This document shows positions 25,501 through 37,900 of a DNA stretch of 64,000 bases, in pieces. Every line of letters begins with the position of its first letter. Position 1 is the stretch's first letter. The notes beneath the pieces were generated by a model. The model ran no database searches and was not told where the DNA came from. It worked only from the letters and a program-made list of their open reading frames with translations. Made by a program: the position numbers and the translations under genes. Source of the stretch: Taiwanofungus camphoratus (taxonomy: Eukaryota > Basidiomycota > Agaricomycetes > Polyporales > Taiwanofungaceae); contig CP021232.1 of assembly GCA_003999685.1 (NCBI GenBank), positions 1,178,001 to 1,242,000 on the forward strand, written 5' to 3'.

Positions 25501-26861
25501 CAAAGACTCTGGGCTACACGGCCGACGCTGCTAAGGTATCATTACTCGTTGGCACCACAGTGCCATGCGACCTGACCATTCCTACAGTATGCGCAGCGTG
25601 CGGGGAACTTTGCCAATGTCTGGAATCCGAACACGACGGTTCCGGGGCGGGAGGACATTGTCGGCATGATGCAGGTACGGACTTGGCCGATGAATTACAG
25701 CGTGCGTCAGTGCTCACCGCCAGTTTACCCACACTTGCGCAGCCTCGCTTCGCAAACGGCACATTTGGCTATACAGACCCGCGGCATTGTAGCGTGAACG
25801 ACCCTACCCAGGCAACATGCTACCTGAACGCTGCAAACAACGATGGGTTTTACGAGAGCTCACCGCTGGTCGTAAGTTTACGGAGACTCTGCAGACAGTG
25901 CACATCGCGTGTTGACGTCGAGGCTATTCTCAGTACTCGCAGGTAGGCCGCCTCACGGAGGCTTTTTAGGAACAGTGAGCGCAGCAACTGATAAGCCGAT
26001 CGCCGTACCTGTAGTATGTGCCTCAAGATACCGCAAAACTGATCGAGCTGCAGGGCGGGCCGGCGCAGTTCATCTCGCGTCTGGACTTCCTATTCGACGA
26101 GGCGAGTAATGCGTACTTCGCCTTGCTCCATGAGCGGATATTAACTCATTTGCTCATGCGGCGCAGCACTACTTCGACGAGACGGATGAGCCATCTCAGC
26201 AGATACCGTTCATGTACCATTACGTGAATCGCCCGGGACTCAGCACGCAAAGGTCACGGCAGGTGATTGCACAGTGGTTCAATACCTCCGTCAACGGTCT
26301 GCCAGGAAACGATGGTACGTGCGATCGCCTGTAAGTGCTAGTTGTTGCTAGCTACTGAGTTCTTGCACGGCAGATTCCGGTGAGGTCAGAAGCCTTTCTA
26401 CTGACTATCATTGACATTGGTACCAGGGGCAATGGCAAGTTATGTCGCGTTCTACCTAGCAGGGCTTTACCCGCTACCCGCTACCCGCCAATACCTGCTT
26501 GCGTCGCCCTACTTCCCCCAGATATCGTTCTATAATCCAATCTTCAACAAAACGACGACTATAATAGCAAATGGCTTCAGCGGAAACCCGGCCAATGGCA
26601 CTGGTGGCCAAGTGTTCGTTCAGGTATACACCTTTTATAGTTCCTGATGATGCGAGGTTACAGATACACTGAGATGCACGTGCTCATTCTCAGAGTGTCA
26701 AGATCGACGGACAGCCATGGCAGTCGAGCTGCTACCTCGACTGGGATGCTTTCGCCAACGGCTCCATCATCGAGCTGGAGCTGACCGACAACCTTAACGT
26801 GACATGTGGATCAGGCGCGAACGCGCTCCCCCCTTCTTTGTCAACGGGCGGGTACGCTTAG
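22552..26861 (+). CDS. Secreted alpha-1,2-mannosidase, glycoside hydrolase family 92
   Basis: Calcium-dependent inverting enzyme that trims alpha-mannosides, for instance from glycoproteins. The ATG at 22552 (context CACC) begins a hydrophobic signal peptide (MSTSILAAILLSGLRGALA). GH92 blocks follow in order: SLVNLFVGTTNGGHVFPG, LPHGMVKVGMDTDSPGN, NVTGFSQLHDDGTGG, RVGVSFISTAQACSNAEEEI, WNEILGRVQV, ENPLWNSTEPYYDSFYCN, DTYRTLYSLMALHDPVNFAR, INIQQHEGWLPECRGATAKQ. Then NWDLQGRQANIWKSLGYIP, the GNDDSGAMASYVAFYLAGLY region, and a C-terminal beta-domain ending at TAG 26861. About 20 introns. Frames join across all I checked, so the gene looks intact despite looking broken in raw frames. Several N-x-S/T sites fit a secreted protein. 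Confidence 0.9.
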
Positions 26862-27819
26862 CGCCGAGCACCTTAGCAGCATGGATGACCACGAATGCCG
26901 GGAGCTCGACCTTAGGCTCATACTCGCGGCGGTGACGATTGGACTAGTGACGTAGGGTAATTGAATGTGCGTACGCACTAAGGGCAATTCAGCGAAGTCG
27001 AAGCACTGCGTGAGGCAGTCGCGTTGTTGCCATCACGTGATGTAGCTCAGCGGCAACAGCTCGAACTCAACACAGGTCCCTAGTTGAGTTGTTTTCGAGT
27101 CTCCCCTAGATCACCCTACTTTGGACTTGGCGCTCAGTTTTCGGGACCAAGGCGCCTTGTATGTTTCGTCATCCAACTAGGCCTTGTATCGCCGGCTAAC
27201 ATCTAGCGCGTTCTAGTTGAGGGAATCTATGAGATCCGAATCTTTGAGCTGCGCTGCACGCGACGCGTCTGGCAGCCCACTTACAGGCCTCGAGTTATAA
27301 GCACCAGCGTAATGCTCTAAGAGAGCATGAGTAAATTGTGTCCATACCGCGATCAGCCTACCGCATGTTGACGCCATTCATACAAGTGCCTCATAGTGCT
27401 TGTCTTTTTGCACGCTGGCTCCCGGCGTCCTGTACAATCGTGTCCTCTGGCAGTTCAACAATTAGATCTTAACAGGCGCAACAACTAGTAGCACATCCAG
27501 ATCAAGCGATCCCGGATGCTGATTCCCCAAGCCAAGCTCTGCGAAAGTTTCTCCCAGAAGTGAATGCGAATGACAGACATCACGACGGTTTGTATGAAAG
27601 GTCCGAGTCACCTACAGGCATGTCACAATATCACCTGCATCGCGTATTGTCACGAGCGCGTTTGTCACACGTTCTCTCGTGCGATTCAGTGACGGATCTC
27701 CCAGACGCTGGTCATGTGGGAATGGCCAGCCTAGTATACGTAGATTCCACGCTCTAGTGAAAGTCTATCCTCCGCATTTCTACCAGCTCTCTGTACCTGC
27801 AAGTAGAAAAACCCAAAGG
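26862..27819. other. Intergenic between GH92 and MaoC genes
   Basis: No exon recognised. A tRNA-like string at 27037-27108 was examined and rejected. It must contain the promoter of the gene at 27820. Confidence 0.5.
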
Positions 27820-29340
27820 ATGCCCGAGATCGACCTCGCCAGAGCTGTCGGATTTCAAGCTGAAGACCAGGAAGTACGCAGCCGTCTGGAGTGGTCTGGC
27901 TTAAATACCTAACTGTAGTCCTGCACTCAGGTTTCATGGAACAAGAGGGACCTGTTGATCTATGCTGCTGGAATTGGGTCGAAGAAGGATGACTTCTCTT
28001 TGGTGAACGGTATGTGGGGTAATGTAGCTGACCTGATGCAGCACCGCTCATGTCCTTATCTTTGCAGAACTGGGTGAGTTCTGAAGTACTCGCCATCTCA
28101 TGCATCGTGTCTGAATCATCTCCCGAAGACAAGTCATGGGCACCATTTCCTACATACCCCGTGGTCTTGGGGTTCAAAGGTCACTAGTTTCACATCCCAT
28201 TATGATCTCTCTGACTTGTATGATGGGCTACTACTGCGTTGCAGGAGTCTCACAAGATGTGGTAGACTTTAGACAGCTTATGAGTGGCGGAAAAGAGATC
28301 CCTGGCTTGCCCAAACTCGATCCCAACCGTGTCGTACGCCCAGCATGCAACGCTATTGGCTTCAAGCACTGATTCATCACTATGGCATGATTCATCTATA
28401 GGTTCACGGTACACAGACGATCGAAATCCTGAAGCCACTTCCTCCTGTGAGCGGGCCGGGATGGAAGCTGAAGAAGCGCATCGTTGCTGTCAGTGAAAAC
28501 AGTGGGTAATTCTTGGGATTACCGTGGGCTTCTTATGGAAGCTGGTCTCTTTGTAGAGACTGGTCTTATTGTGGAGAGCGAGGCCATTCTTGTCGATGCA
28601 CAGGGCACGCCCCATGCGAAGTTATACGTAAGTCGACGTCTTATACTCATTGCAATGTCTGTTCCTACTCGGATGCATACAGTCTGCCACGATCAACCTT
28701 GGTGCCAAAGCGACCAACACAACCTTCTCAAAGCGCATCGCCGGTGCACCACAGGCAAAGCCTGTCCCGAAGGACAGGAAGCCGGATTGGGTGATCCACG
28801 ACAAGACCTCGCCAGAACAAGCCATCATCTACCGTCTCAGCGGAGACTATAACATGATGCATATCGGTCAGCCCATATTCTTACTCTACGCCTTTCCCAC
28901 TCACTGGCACGTGAAACGTTTGTTATGCGTCCCGCCATTCTGTCACGGCCGTGCGATATCTTGAACATAGACCCGAGCATAGGGCAAGCTTCTGGCTTCG
29001 GTGGCGTGATTCTGCACGGGCTCTCTACCTTCGGCTTCGGTGCACGAGCGCTCGTCTCTGCGGTTGGTGGAAATGATCCCAACGCCCTCAAGTTCTTCGG
29101 CGTGCGCTTCACTTCGCCAGTGAAGCCCGGCGATGCGCTGGAGACATCCGTGTGGGAGGTAGGCCCGGGTCCGCAGGGCACGACAGAGGTCACGTTCGTC
29201 ACCAAGGACGTAACCACAGGAAAAGTACGTTGGCACAATCCTGTATGAACCATGCGACGTTTATATTGATTGATTCCTGATAGGTCTGCCTCGGCGCAGG
29301 CATCGCGTATGTCAAGAAGTCGGAGAAGGGTAGGCTGTAG
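27820..29340 (+). CDS. MaoC-like (R)-specific enoyl-CoA hydratase 2, peroxisomal beta-oxidation type
   Basis: Hydrates trans-2-enoyl-CoA to (R)-3-hydroxyacyl-CoA; the family is the C-terminal part of fungal Fox2 as a separate double hot-dog protein. The start MPEIDLARAVGFQAEDQE is followed, after an intron, by VSWNKRDLLIYAAGIGSKKD. Then DVVDFRQLMSGGKEIPGLPK, ETGLIVESEAILVDAQGTPH and a linker. The hydratase-2 motif reads YRLSGDYNMMHIDP (Asp and His catalytic), then GFGGVILHGLSTFGFGARAL. The product ends ...KKSEKGRL at 29340. GRL is at best a weak PTS1-like end; a further splice at GGTAGG cannot be excluded. Seven or so introns. Confidence 0.85.
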
Positions 29341-31080
29341 ACTTGACTATGCCTGCATCTGGCACGAGCGCCATTATGATCTTTGATGTTGCTTTCGCTG
29401 ACTGTGTACTGCTGCTCTGCTGCATGTTTTATGGAAGCCTTACGGCGGTAAATGCTCCTTCAACAGGGAACGGAGATATCACTCGTAAGTGAATGACTGC
29501 AGGCATCACTTGTATGTTCGCCCTGTCTATGATCAATATGCGTCGTCGCTCAACTGTAGACCCATCGGCCGAGCACGCGACACGTCAGTAGCTGAACGAT
29601 GTGTCGGCGGCTGAAGGGTTCGTCACGAAGTTCTCTTCGCCCTAGTCCCATAACCTTCCCTGTCCTATCTCAATTCGAATATGCGCAAAAGGCCTATAGA
29701 CAACGCCGGGGACATTGGCCATCGTGCTCAGTCAGTCAGTGCTGGTAGGCACAAGACAGACGACGACGAGATCACTGCGAGAGACATGACCATTGTCAGA
29801 TGGGATGGTGATACTACGTCTCCGAAACTGAGGTGCAACTCGCCTCGGCTTGAGGATTTGAAGTTGCCATTTTCTGATGATGATAGCAAGTCCAAAATCC
29901 AACATCGCCCATTGTTGTGTCTGGTAACCAACGAGCAAGTCAGCTCGTCGCCAATGCGCCTGCCCAGTCTGCAAGTGCACCTTATACACACGCCTATTCT
30001 CATTCATATCACCCAGCATGCATTACGCTTATTAGCCCCTCCAGGCCAGACATGAATCCCAGCAGTCGCTTCTTCCAATGCGTCAAATGTGCTTGCAGTC
30101 AATTCCGTCAATTGTTTCTCCGTCCACGCCATGTAATACTGATAGTGCTGCTAGGCAGGCATACTTGCCAAACTCCATCAAAATGTCCCATTTAGATTCT
30201 CTTCCCATCGCGAGGTCAGCAAATATGCATTTCACCACCCCCGAACCATTGGCACTAGCTGTCGGCCTCTCTTAGAATGCGTTCCAGAGTTCTATACTAC
30301 AAGACGACTTCAAAGCATCAGGGCGACAGGATGATGGCGTCACGTTACTTTGACGATGTTTTCTGATCCCAACGCAGACTGTCACCCTCAAGGTTGTCCA
30401 CCGAAAGGCTTGTCCTCCGGGTTCTGTGCGAATTCCCAGACTTGATCGAGATCACGAACGTCTGCTCGCGCTTCTTCGGTGGTGCGCAACGTCGGACGTA
30501 GCGGCTATCACCCAGCTCAAGGACGCCGCGGCGAAGGGCTCAGATGGCCTGCAACGGGTCGTCGCCCTCACAAAGCGTGGCATCGGCCGCACGGGAATCA
30601 TGTGCAACGCCCAGGCGGATGAGCAAGGCCTGCAGCTTCTGGAAACCGGACTGTTTTCGGGCTGGCTTCAAACGTATAGCCTGCCCACGGACGCCGCAGA
30701 CGTAAATATGAGCAGCCGCATCTGCGAAGCACCACCCGCTCGCCATCGCACGACGGCGTGCGGCGCGTGCTGGGCGCAAAGAAGTCGGGTGTGCGGCATG
30801 GGCGGAAACCGCGTATGCGATGGTGTACAGCTGGTCGAGGGCTTCGTCCCGAACGTCGCTCCACACGCCGCGCGAGGAACCCTCCCCCCCCCCCCCCCCT
30901 TCCGCGAGCTCGGTCGCACGCCGCCGCCGGGAATGTAAGGGCGGGCTGGGCGTGGTCGCAGCGCAGACGGGGTTCGAGGAGCTTCGGGGTGGCGCTGTGT
31001 GCCGGGCGCACGGGGCCCTACGGGACTCGCGCGAGTGTGCCTGCACACGACGCGCGCCGTCGTTCGCATCGATGACTCCT
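29341..31080. other. Gene-free stretch, becoming GC-rich to the right
   Basis: From about 30400 the sequence is GC-rich and long frames open by chance on both strands. A frame at 30426-30938 (+) begins with a helix-like segment but shows no known domain. A poly(C) run lies at about 30883-30899. I call no gene. Confidence 0.45.
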
Positions 31081-31190
31081 GGAAGCAGGAAGCAGGTAGT
31101 AGGAAGTAGGAAGTAGGAAGTAGTAGGAAGCAGGAAGTAGGAAGCAGGAAGTAGGAAGTAGGAAGTAGGAAGTCGGAAGCAGGAAGCAGG
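31081..31190. repeat. Heptamer tandem repeat GGAAGYA
   Basis: Uninterrupted to slightly interrupted array of GGAAGTA/GGAAGCA units, about fourteen. The same heptamer recurs at 34264-34290 on the other side of the Zn2Cys6 gene. Confidence 0.9.
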
Positions 31191-32022
31191 CCGCCAAGAC
31201 CGGGGCTGATGCATCGCAGACGTGAAATGGCAGCGAGAAGGGCGCGGCGGGGCGTCTTCGTTTCCGAATCGGCCGCCCAACGCATCATCGATTCATCCAT
31301 CATCATCGACATCCATCACGCCTCAGGGGTCCAGCAGAATGCGTCTGCAGCCGGGTAGCTTATTGGACACGCCCTTCCATATGTAGCAGATTTTTACCAG
31401 ACGGCCCAGTCAGCGAGATGGCTGCTGGTTCTTCCGAAGACATTAGATCCGTCACTAGCTATAGGACGAAAGACGAATTCGCAGGTGATGATCATGATGA
31501 AACATGGCGGTGCGTGCGGGCCCCTATGGCTACGCAACTCGAGTGAGACCCAGTGAGGTCGGCAGTAGATCCAAGCCTTGAGGCCTGCGGGCTGAGAGCT
31601 GAGAGCTGAGAGCTGAGGGCGTGCAAGTCGTTCCAGACACTAGAGAGGCATTATATTTTTGCGGTATAGTACTGAGGCGGCATACGGCCGCCCTCAGAAT
31701 GCTCAAACAACACTGAAGACATGGCATGATGTTGTTGACAGCAATGCGGGCGCTACGAAAACGCACCCGACAGCAAAGCACGACGACGACGGCAGCGACG
31801 ACAAAAAGCAAAAAAAAAGACAAGCGGGTATCACAGGCCCGGCCGCGAGACGCGCCGGGAGAGCACAGCAGGCAAAAAAAAAACAAAAACATACACAATT
31901 AATATACACGTAGCGGAGCCGGGAAGACGAGACATCAGGCACTGGCGCGCGCACGCCCGCGCCTCCGCCTTACCCGCCTTACGGCATCGGACGGCGGCGC
32001 CGGCAGCGGCGCGCTCCCCCGC
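31191..32022. other. 3' flank of the Zn2Cys6 gene, with a small heptamer array
   Basis: A short tandem array of GAGAGCT units occurs at about 31590-31616. No exon recognised. The terminator of the minus-strand Zn2Cys6 gene should be here. Confidence 0.5.
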
Positions 32023-32614
32023 TCAGCCCGGGCGCCCCGCGTGCGCGTGCTGCGCCTGCGCGGCCTTCTTCTGCTGCACGCGCTGCACGGTGCGCCGCTC
32101 GAGCGACCGCCCGCGCTCCTTGCCCACGCGCGGCTTTGGTTTCGGTTTCGGCTTCGGCGCGGGGGCGGTGGCGGCGTCGTCGTGGCCCGCGGCTGCGGCG
32201 AGCTGCTGCACGCGCACGGCGCGCGGGCCGCGCTTGTGCTGGCCGCGCCGCGACTCCTTGGGGTACTCGCACACGAGGGAGCGCCGCGCGCACTGGCTGC
32301 GGGAGAAGGGCGGGTCAGCAGCGGGAACGGGAACGAGAACGGAAACGGAAACGGGAGCGGGGATAGGGACAGGAACAGGGAAGGGGGCGGGAGACGAGCG
32401 GCAAGAACCACTCACTTGCACCGCGGGTCGGCGCTGCCAGGGACGGGCGGGCCGCACGCGATCTTGCGCTCGCGGCAGAAGAGGCACGCCATGATGGGCT
32501 TCTTCTTCGGCGGCTCGCGCGTCGCGCCCGCCGCGTTGAGCTTGAAGATCGCCTGCCCGGGCTTGCCGTCGCGGTCGCGCTCGGAGAGCGGCACCTCGTC
32601 GAGCGACAGCGCGA

Positions 32615-32647
<33 letters not shown>

Positions 32648-34144
32648 TCTGCGGGCGCGCGGGGGGGAGCGGCGGGAGCGGCTGGCCGGGCGCGGTGAAC
32701 GGGGGCGGGAGCGGCCGGGCGGTGCGCGCGGGCGGCGCGGGGAACTGCGGGAAGGGGTAGGCGACGGGCTGGCGTGGGGAAGACGGGGCCGCCTGGCGGT
32801 CGACGGGCTTTTTCCGGGGCCGGCCGCGCGGGCGCTTCGGGGGGTTGGGCTGCGCGGCGGGGACGGGAGCGACCTCGGGCTGAGGAGCTGGGGCGGGGAC
32901 AGGGGCATGGGCATGGGCAGGGGCAGGGGCGGGGACGGGATCGGGGTCGGGGGACGGGAGACGACCCATCGGCGGTCGGGAGGACTGCGGCTCGCAGACG
33001 ACGGCAGCGGGGGCGGGGGTAGGCTGGACGGGGGTGATGGCGGCGGCGAGGGTGTAGCTGCGGTGGTGCTGGAACTCGGGGCACGGTTCGTGGAGGGCGC
33101 AGGCCGGGCTCGCGGGCCAGTGCGCGGGGATATGCGGCGTGGGGGCGTCCGTGTACGGGGACGACGGGCCCGCCTCGAACTGCGTGCGTGCGACGTCGCG
33201 TCTCGTCAGCCTGCTTGGGCGCGCACGGAAGGAAGGAGAAAGAGAGGGGGGCGGGACTCACACTCATGCTGCCGGCGTCGGGGGCGTCGCCGCGGAAGGG
33301 CACGTAGTGGCCGTGGATGTACGCCGTGCCCGGCAGGGGGGCGTACTCGTGCGGCGCCATTGGATCGTCGCGATCGGGCAGATCGTACGCAAGAGCGTGC
33401 GCGCCGCAGTCGGCGAGCGCGTCAGCTGCGTACGGCGACAGCTGCGCGTCGTAGGCCTGGGCGGCGGGCTCGGGCTGGAGGGGGCCGGCGGCGAACTCGC
33501 CAGGGGGATAGTCCGCGTCTTGGTCCGCGGCGTCGAACGACAGCTGGGAGGCTTCGCGCGCGCACCACGGACCGGCGTGCTGGCCGACGTCGTCCTCGCA
33601 CTTCATCTGGAGCCCGTGGTGCTGCCAGGGCGGCACGCGCGGGTCGCTGGCGCCCGCACCCGCGCCGCCGTCGCCGTACTCGTACTCGTATTCGCCATAG
33701 CGGGCAGCGGCCTGGCTGCCGCACGTGCGCTGGGAAGCCTGCCGGTGAGCGTGCGGGCGGTGCTGGGCGACGTCGGGGACGCACCTGCATGTCGAAGTCC
33801 TGGGTGTCCGCGACGGCGGGGAAGGGCGCGTGCTCTGGGGAGCCTGCAAAGTCGGTCGGGGCGCCGTACGAGGCCGGGGAGATGGGCTCGGACTCGTGCT
33901 CGTAGTACATGTCGGGGGAGGGCGAGGGCGCGCGGGGGCCGTAGCCGGCGTCGCTGGCGAACTGGGGCTGGCCCGCGCAGAGATAGGCGTACGCGGGGGA
34001 CACGGGGAGGGCGGCGGCGGCCTGGGCGTGCGGCGGGAATGCGAAGGGGTGGGCGTACGCTGTGTCGTGCGGGGGGACGCAGGCGTGCCAGTGTTCGTGT
34101 GGCGCGTGGAGGGGCGGAGTTTGGGGCGGAGCGGGGCGGAACAT
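32023..34144 (-). CDS. Zn(II)2Cys6 transcription factor with AT-hook and C-terminal zinc cluster
   Basis: Nuclear DNA-binding regulator, targets unknown. The ATG at 34144 starts MFRPAPPQTPPLHAPHEH. The first ~450 residues are low-complexity, rich in Pro, Ala, Tyr and Asp. An AT-hook PPKRPRGRPRKKP precedes a proline run and DRDGKPGQAIFKLNAAGAT. The zinc cluster is ACLFCRERKIAC, an 11-residue loop, then CNQCARRSLVCEYP. This gives Cys spacing C-x2-C-x6-C-x11-C-x2-C-x6-C. It is split by a 119-nt intron (32415-32297) directly after the fourth Cys codon has begun the CNQC pair. A basic tail (ESRRGQHKRGPRAVRVQQ) follows to the stop at 32023. Having the cluster near the C-terminus is unlike most Gal4-type proteins. 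Three introns; GC content is far above that of flanking genes. Confidence 0.85.
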
Positions 34145-36889
34145 GGCGACCGTCGCGGGAAGCTTCGCGGAAGCGGAAGCCGATTGGAGGCGCGGGGCTG
34201 CGGCGTGCAGCTGGGTGGGGACAGCGACAGCGAGGAGGGGCGAGCAGACGGCAGGGACAAGGGGGAAGCAGGAAGCAGGAAGCAGGAAGGGGCCAAAAGC
34301 AGGCGAGGGGATAGTGATCAGACTTTATGGTGCCAAATGGACGCGGCCGTAAGGAGAAGCGGACCCCGAAAAAGAAGGCGAGAGGGGGACGAGTCCAAAA
34401 GAGAGAACCGTTGTCGTCTGTGCAAGCGCATCCCGTGCGCCATCCGCCATCCAATCTGAATTCAATCGCGAGATCCTTCTTATCGTGCTCGGCCCTCCCC
34501 GAGCCTCTTACGCGCAACAACCACGCCAGTGCTCACTTGCATGCACGCTGGCTGCACCGTGCACGCCTGTCCTGACCCACCTGTGCGTCTCAAACTGGGT
34601 TCCTGCCGAGGTTGTTGCGGCACACGTCTCACGGGGCTGCTCGCATTTTCTTCTACGCGAAAGGGTCCACGTACAGGCTCCATGCAGCACTCTTATAGCC
34701 TCCTTGGGCGTCCGATGCGCGATACACGACACACACACGATTACCCACTCTCCACAAGGTCCGCAGCCCGCGCTGCCACAGGCGACGCTCTTCGGTCCGC
34801 ACCGCGCACGCCGTGCCACGCCCTCGACCGCGCCAACGCCGCATCCACCGGGACGTCGAGCACATACACGGTTAGCGCGGCCAGCGAGACGGAGGCAGTG
34901 CCTGTGCTGGTCAGATGACCCTGGCAGTCACTCGCCTGCAGGCTGGCAGCGTACATAATGTCACCGTGTCAGAGCAGGGCGCTGCCGAGCAACGCAGGCG
35001 CGCTCCAGCCAGCAGCCTGTATCCCGAGTCCTGGATCCTGATACTTGGTGATAGCGATACACACACCGCGCCCGCTGATCGCCCGGATCTCCATCAGATT
35101 GCGGATCCTCCTCTCCCCAATCCGGTCCGCCGCTGACATGCCGCGTCCGAGTCGCCCGGTGCAGCGACAGCGTGCGAACCAGCCCGCCCGCCCCCCGGGC
35201 CCCGACGCGCCGTGCCTGATCACGGCGTCTGCACTCTCGGCGTGCAATCGACCGTATCGCCTGCGCATGTATCCCCTTCGGGTTCAATGAGCTGCCACCA
35301 GGACTCTCTCGACGCGAGTGTGGATGGACTCGCCCTGGCAGCGCCGTATTCAGGCTGGCACTTGCGACACGGTCCTGCGCACGCGTGCTACCTGCGTCCG
35401 GAGCTTGGCACCGCAGCCCCCCACATGAACAAGCTGCATCTCATTCCCCACTTCATTTGCGCGCTAGGCATAAGCGACGCGGGGCTGGGGACGCGAGAGA
35501 GATTGCACTCTGCCGACATGCGATCGCGATTGATGCGGGGGACGCACCTCGTCCGACGCCTCAGCCAGCCCCTGCAATGTAGCGACCCGCAGCCACACGC
35601 CAGCCCCCACGCATCGCGCGATGCGATCTGGGTTCTGGCACCACAACGCGCGAGCTTACGCAAATCGGAGCCATCGTGCATCAGTGCGCACCCTGAGCGA
35701 GGACACGTAACGGCCATCGATATCGCGTGCTCGCGCGGGCCACAACTGGCACTTTCAGCTTGTAAGCACCACATCCTAGTCCCGTAGAGTAGGTGCGGCC
35801 CAAGTGCGAGTGAGTGCCGCCACGAGTGTACCAGACGCCGAGCCGGCGTGCGTGCGAGCGGAGGACAGGCGCCTAAGGCAATTTTGCGCGGATGGCGTCA
35901 GCGTGAGCACTGAGCACTGAATGTTGAATAGCAGCGCGGCTCGTCGCGACGGGTGACAGCACGGCCACCGTGCGAGCGCCGGCGTGGATGCCTGTGACGT
36001 TGTCCATCGGGGCCCGCCGCCTGCCCGACGTCATGACTGTCGCTCGTGCAGCCTGCCGCGCAGATCCCACAGATCGCCCTCGCAGTGACGTCGCCGAGAA
36101 CGCGCACGCCCTGCCGGCGACGCAGCGGCGGGCCCGCAGCGCAGCTGGTGGCGAGATGGAACACACGGTGAGACTGGGGAGCGCCGAGTCGTTGAGAGGC
36201 GGTGTCGCGGGCGGAGGGAGCCTCGGCCTTCGAGAGCAGCGCGGGTCGCTTGCCCCATCGGCGACCACGCACTGCGCAACCAGCGTGAACGGGCCCTCTC
36301 TGTGCCGGCGCAGGTGCCGCGTCTGGCGCACTTGTGGGCTGCAAACGTGAATCCTCGACGTTCTCCATGCATTGCTCCATCTTGAGTGCGAACGTACGTA
36401 CACGGATTCTCGCGCCCGTCACACGCCCGATCGTCTCTGTCGTGCGCGCCTGAGCCTGGGGTCACAAGGCCGAGCTCTGGCAGGTCGCGGTCACCTGCCT
36501 GCTCGTCGCAGCCGCCCAAGGCCAGCACGCTTACCGTTGGCCCCGCTCGGTTCCAGCTAGGACCGTCCGGCCGGCCGCGCGGCCGTCCCAGCTCGGGTGC
36601 CAAGCTCGCCTAGCGACGTTTCCGAAGCAGCGCGAGAGGGGTGTCGTGTCGCATCACGAAAACCAGAAGGGGGGGGGGGGGAGGGGGCTGCACATGTGAC
36701 TGCCAGTGCCGTGAGCAGGACCCTCGCGAGAGCCAGCCGCTACACGTGACGGCCGCGGGACCTCGTCGAAGATCCGGCTGCAGGAGGACATCCGGGGAGT
36801 GCGAACAGAGGTATGGGCTGGCAGGGCAGCGGGTCCAGTACTCAGTACCCAGTACTCCGTCTTTCTTGCCCTCGGAGGGAACGCGACGG
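34145..36889. other. GC-rich gene-free stretch upstream of the Zn2Cys6 gene
   Basis: Long overlapping frames on both strands reflect high GC and few stops. None has a recognisable domain or plausible splice structure. A near-pure G run lies at about 36669-36687. It may be a long promoter or old repeat DNA; I cannot tell. Confidence 0.45.
34264..34290. repeat. Short GGAAGCA heptamer array in the Zn2Cys6 upstream region
   Basis: Three to four units of the heptamer also found at 31081-31190. It lies 120 bp upstream of the start codon, probably within the 5' UTR or promoter. Confidence 0.8.
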
Positions 36890-37418
36890 CGCGTGCCCAA
36901 TGCCTGCTGGGCCCCGGCAATGCCAGCGATCGACAGCGATAGGAAAGGCCCGTCAGCGCACGGCGTCTGCCGCATGTGCGTGGACGCTCGATCTCCAGGC
37001 ACGAGCAGGACGCAATTGACGAAGCGCCGCACACCCGTCCATAACGGATCGGTCGAATCAGCACACCATCGCCTGCGCCACCTCTGCGTGCCAGGTCTTG
37101 AATGAATCGCGTGACGGCACGCGGATGGCGCGTCATACTCGCCCTCTTCGCCATACATACTTCATACTGCAGGGTCGCACAGACTGGTGGCGAGTTAATT
37201 TCCGCAGGGGACGGAGGGACCAAGGCATGCCCCTCGCGGCATCTCGCGGGCTCGCGTCCGAAGCTTCCGTTCGCTGCTGCTCAAAGCTGACGTCAGTACA
37301 CGTTGCGGGTTGCTTGCTGCACTCTCGGAAACTCACGAAGGGCGGACAGACGGCAGTAGATTCGAGTACGAGGACGCTTACAGTGTGCAGCCCAATGTCT
37401 TGACTCCGCACCTTGGGC
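36890..37418 (+). repeat. Dispersed repeat, copy A
   Basis: Direct copy of 41613-42122. Matching begins near GCGTGCCCAATGCCTGCTGG and ends at CCGCACCTTGGG. Differences are scattered substitutions and a few small indels, e.g. extra bases near 37081-37095 and 36909-36913. It codes for nothing recognisable. Confidence 0.85.
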
Positions 37419-37900
37419 GGCTGCTGAATGATTAGATGCAAACTTGATGTTGCTGAAAGCACAGGAGCCTAGATGACGGGTGTTGCTGGACGTCAAGCTC
37501 TGCTATCCCGTTCTGTTCGGACTCAATAACAACCGGTAGGGGATGCAACATGCACGCGTCGCGGGCCGTGAGGAAGTTGCGTCATTCTCAAGTCAGCCGT
37601 AACTGAACAAGCGACCTCCAGAAGCTAACCTGTCTTCCCTGTGAGACCCAATTCCGGTGGCACGTCCCCGGCACCGGAGGTAACGCGCCATACAGAGCCG
37701 TGGAAAACGCATGCGATACCCCCGCTAGCCCATTGGTCCTCGAGACAAGGCAGGGGGCGACGGTGCGTCAGATTGCCTGGAGACAAACTTTTCGAGGCAA
37801 TGGTCCCGCTCTGCGTCACCACCAAGCTGGACGGCGGGGCATCGGTCCGACGCCCTCGAGGCGCGTGTGCGGTAAGTAGGCAGTAACGGCTTTTGTTATA
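37419..37900. other. Unique-looking spacer between repeat copy A and the CpG-poor block
   Basis: Normal CpG content. No gene recognised. Confidence 0.4.

Noticed and set aside
22800-26861. Apparent stops and frame changes in the mannosidase gene suggesting a pseudogene
   Set aside because: Each break checked coincides with a GT-AG intron whose removal restores conserved GH92 sequence.
27037-27108. tRNA-like string with TAGCTCAGCGG and TTCGAGTC
   Set aside because: An acceptor stem of about six pairs can be drawn, but the D and T stems do not pair and the anticodon arm is misplaced. At best it is a decayed tRNA-derived sequence.
30426-31312. Long overlapping open frames on both strands
   Set aside because: High GC and few stops produce them; part of the minus-strand frame simply translates the heptamer repeat. 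No domain or splice pattern supports a gene.
32041-34459. Long plus-strand frames opposite the Zn2Cys6 gene
   Set aside because: They are antisense shadows of a GC-rich gene whose zinc cluster and AT-hook are clear on the minus strand.
34485-36613. Multiple 60-190 codon frames upstream of the Zn2Cys6 gene
   Set aside because: All six frames are similarly open, composition is GC-driven and nothing resembles a known protein.
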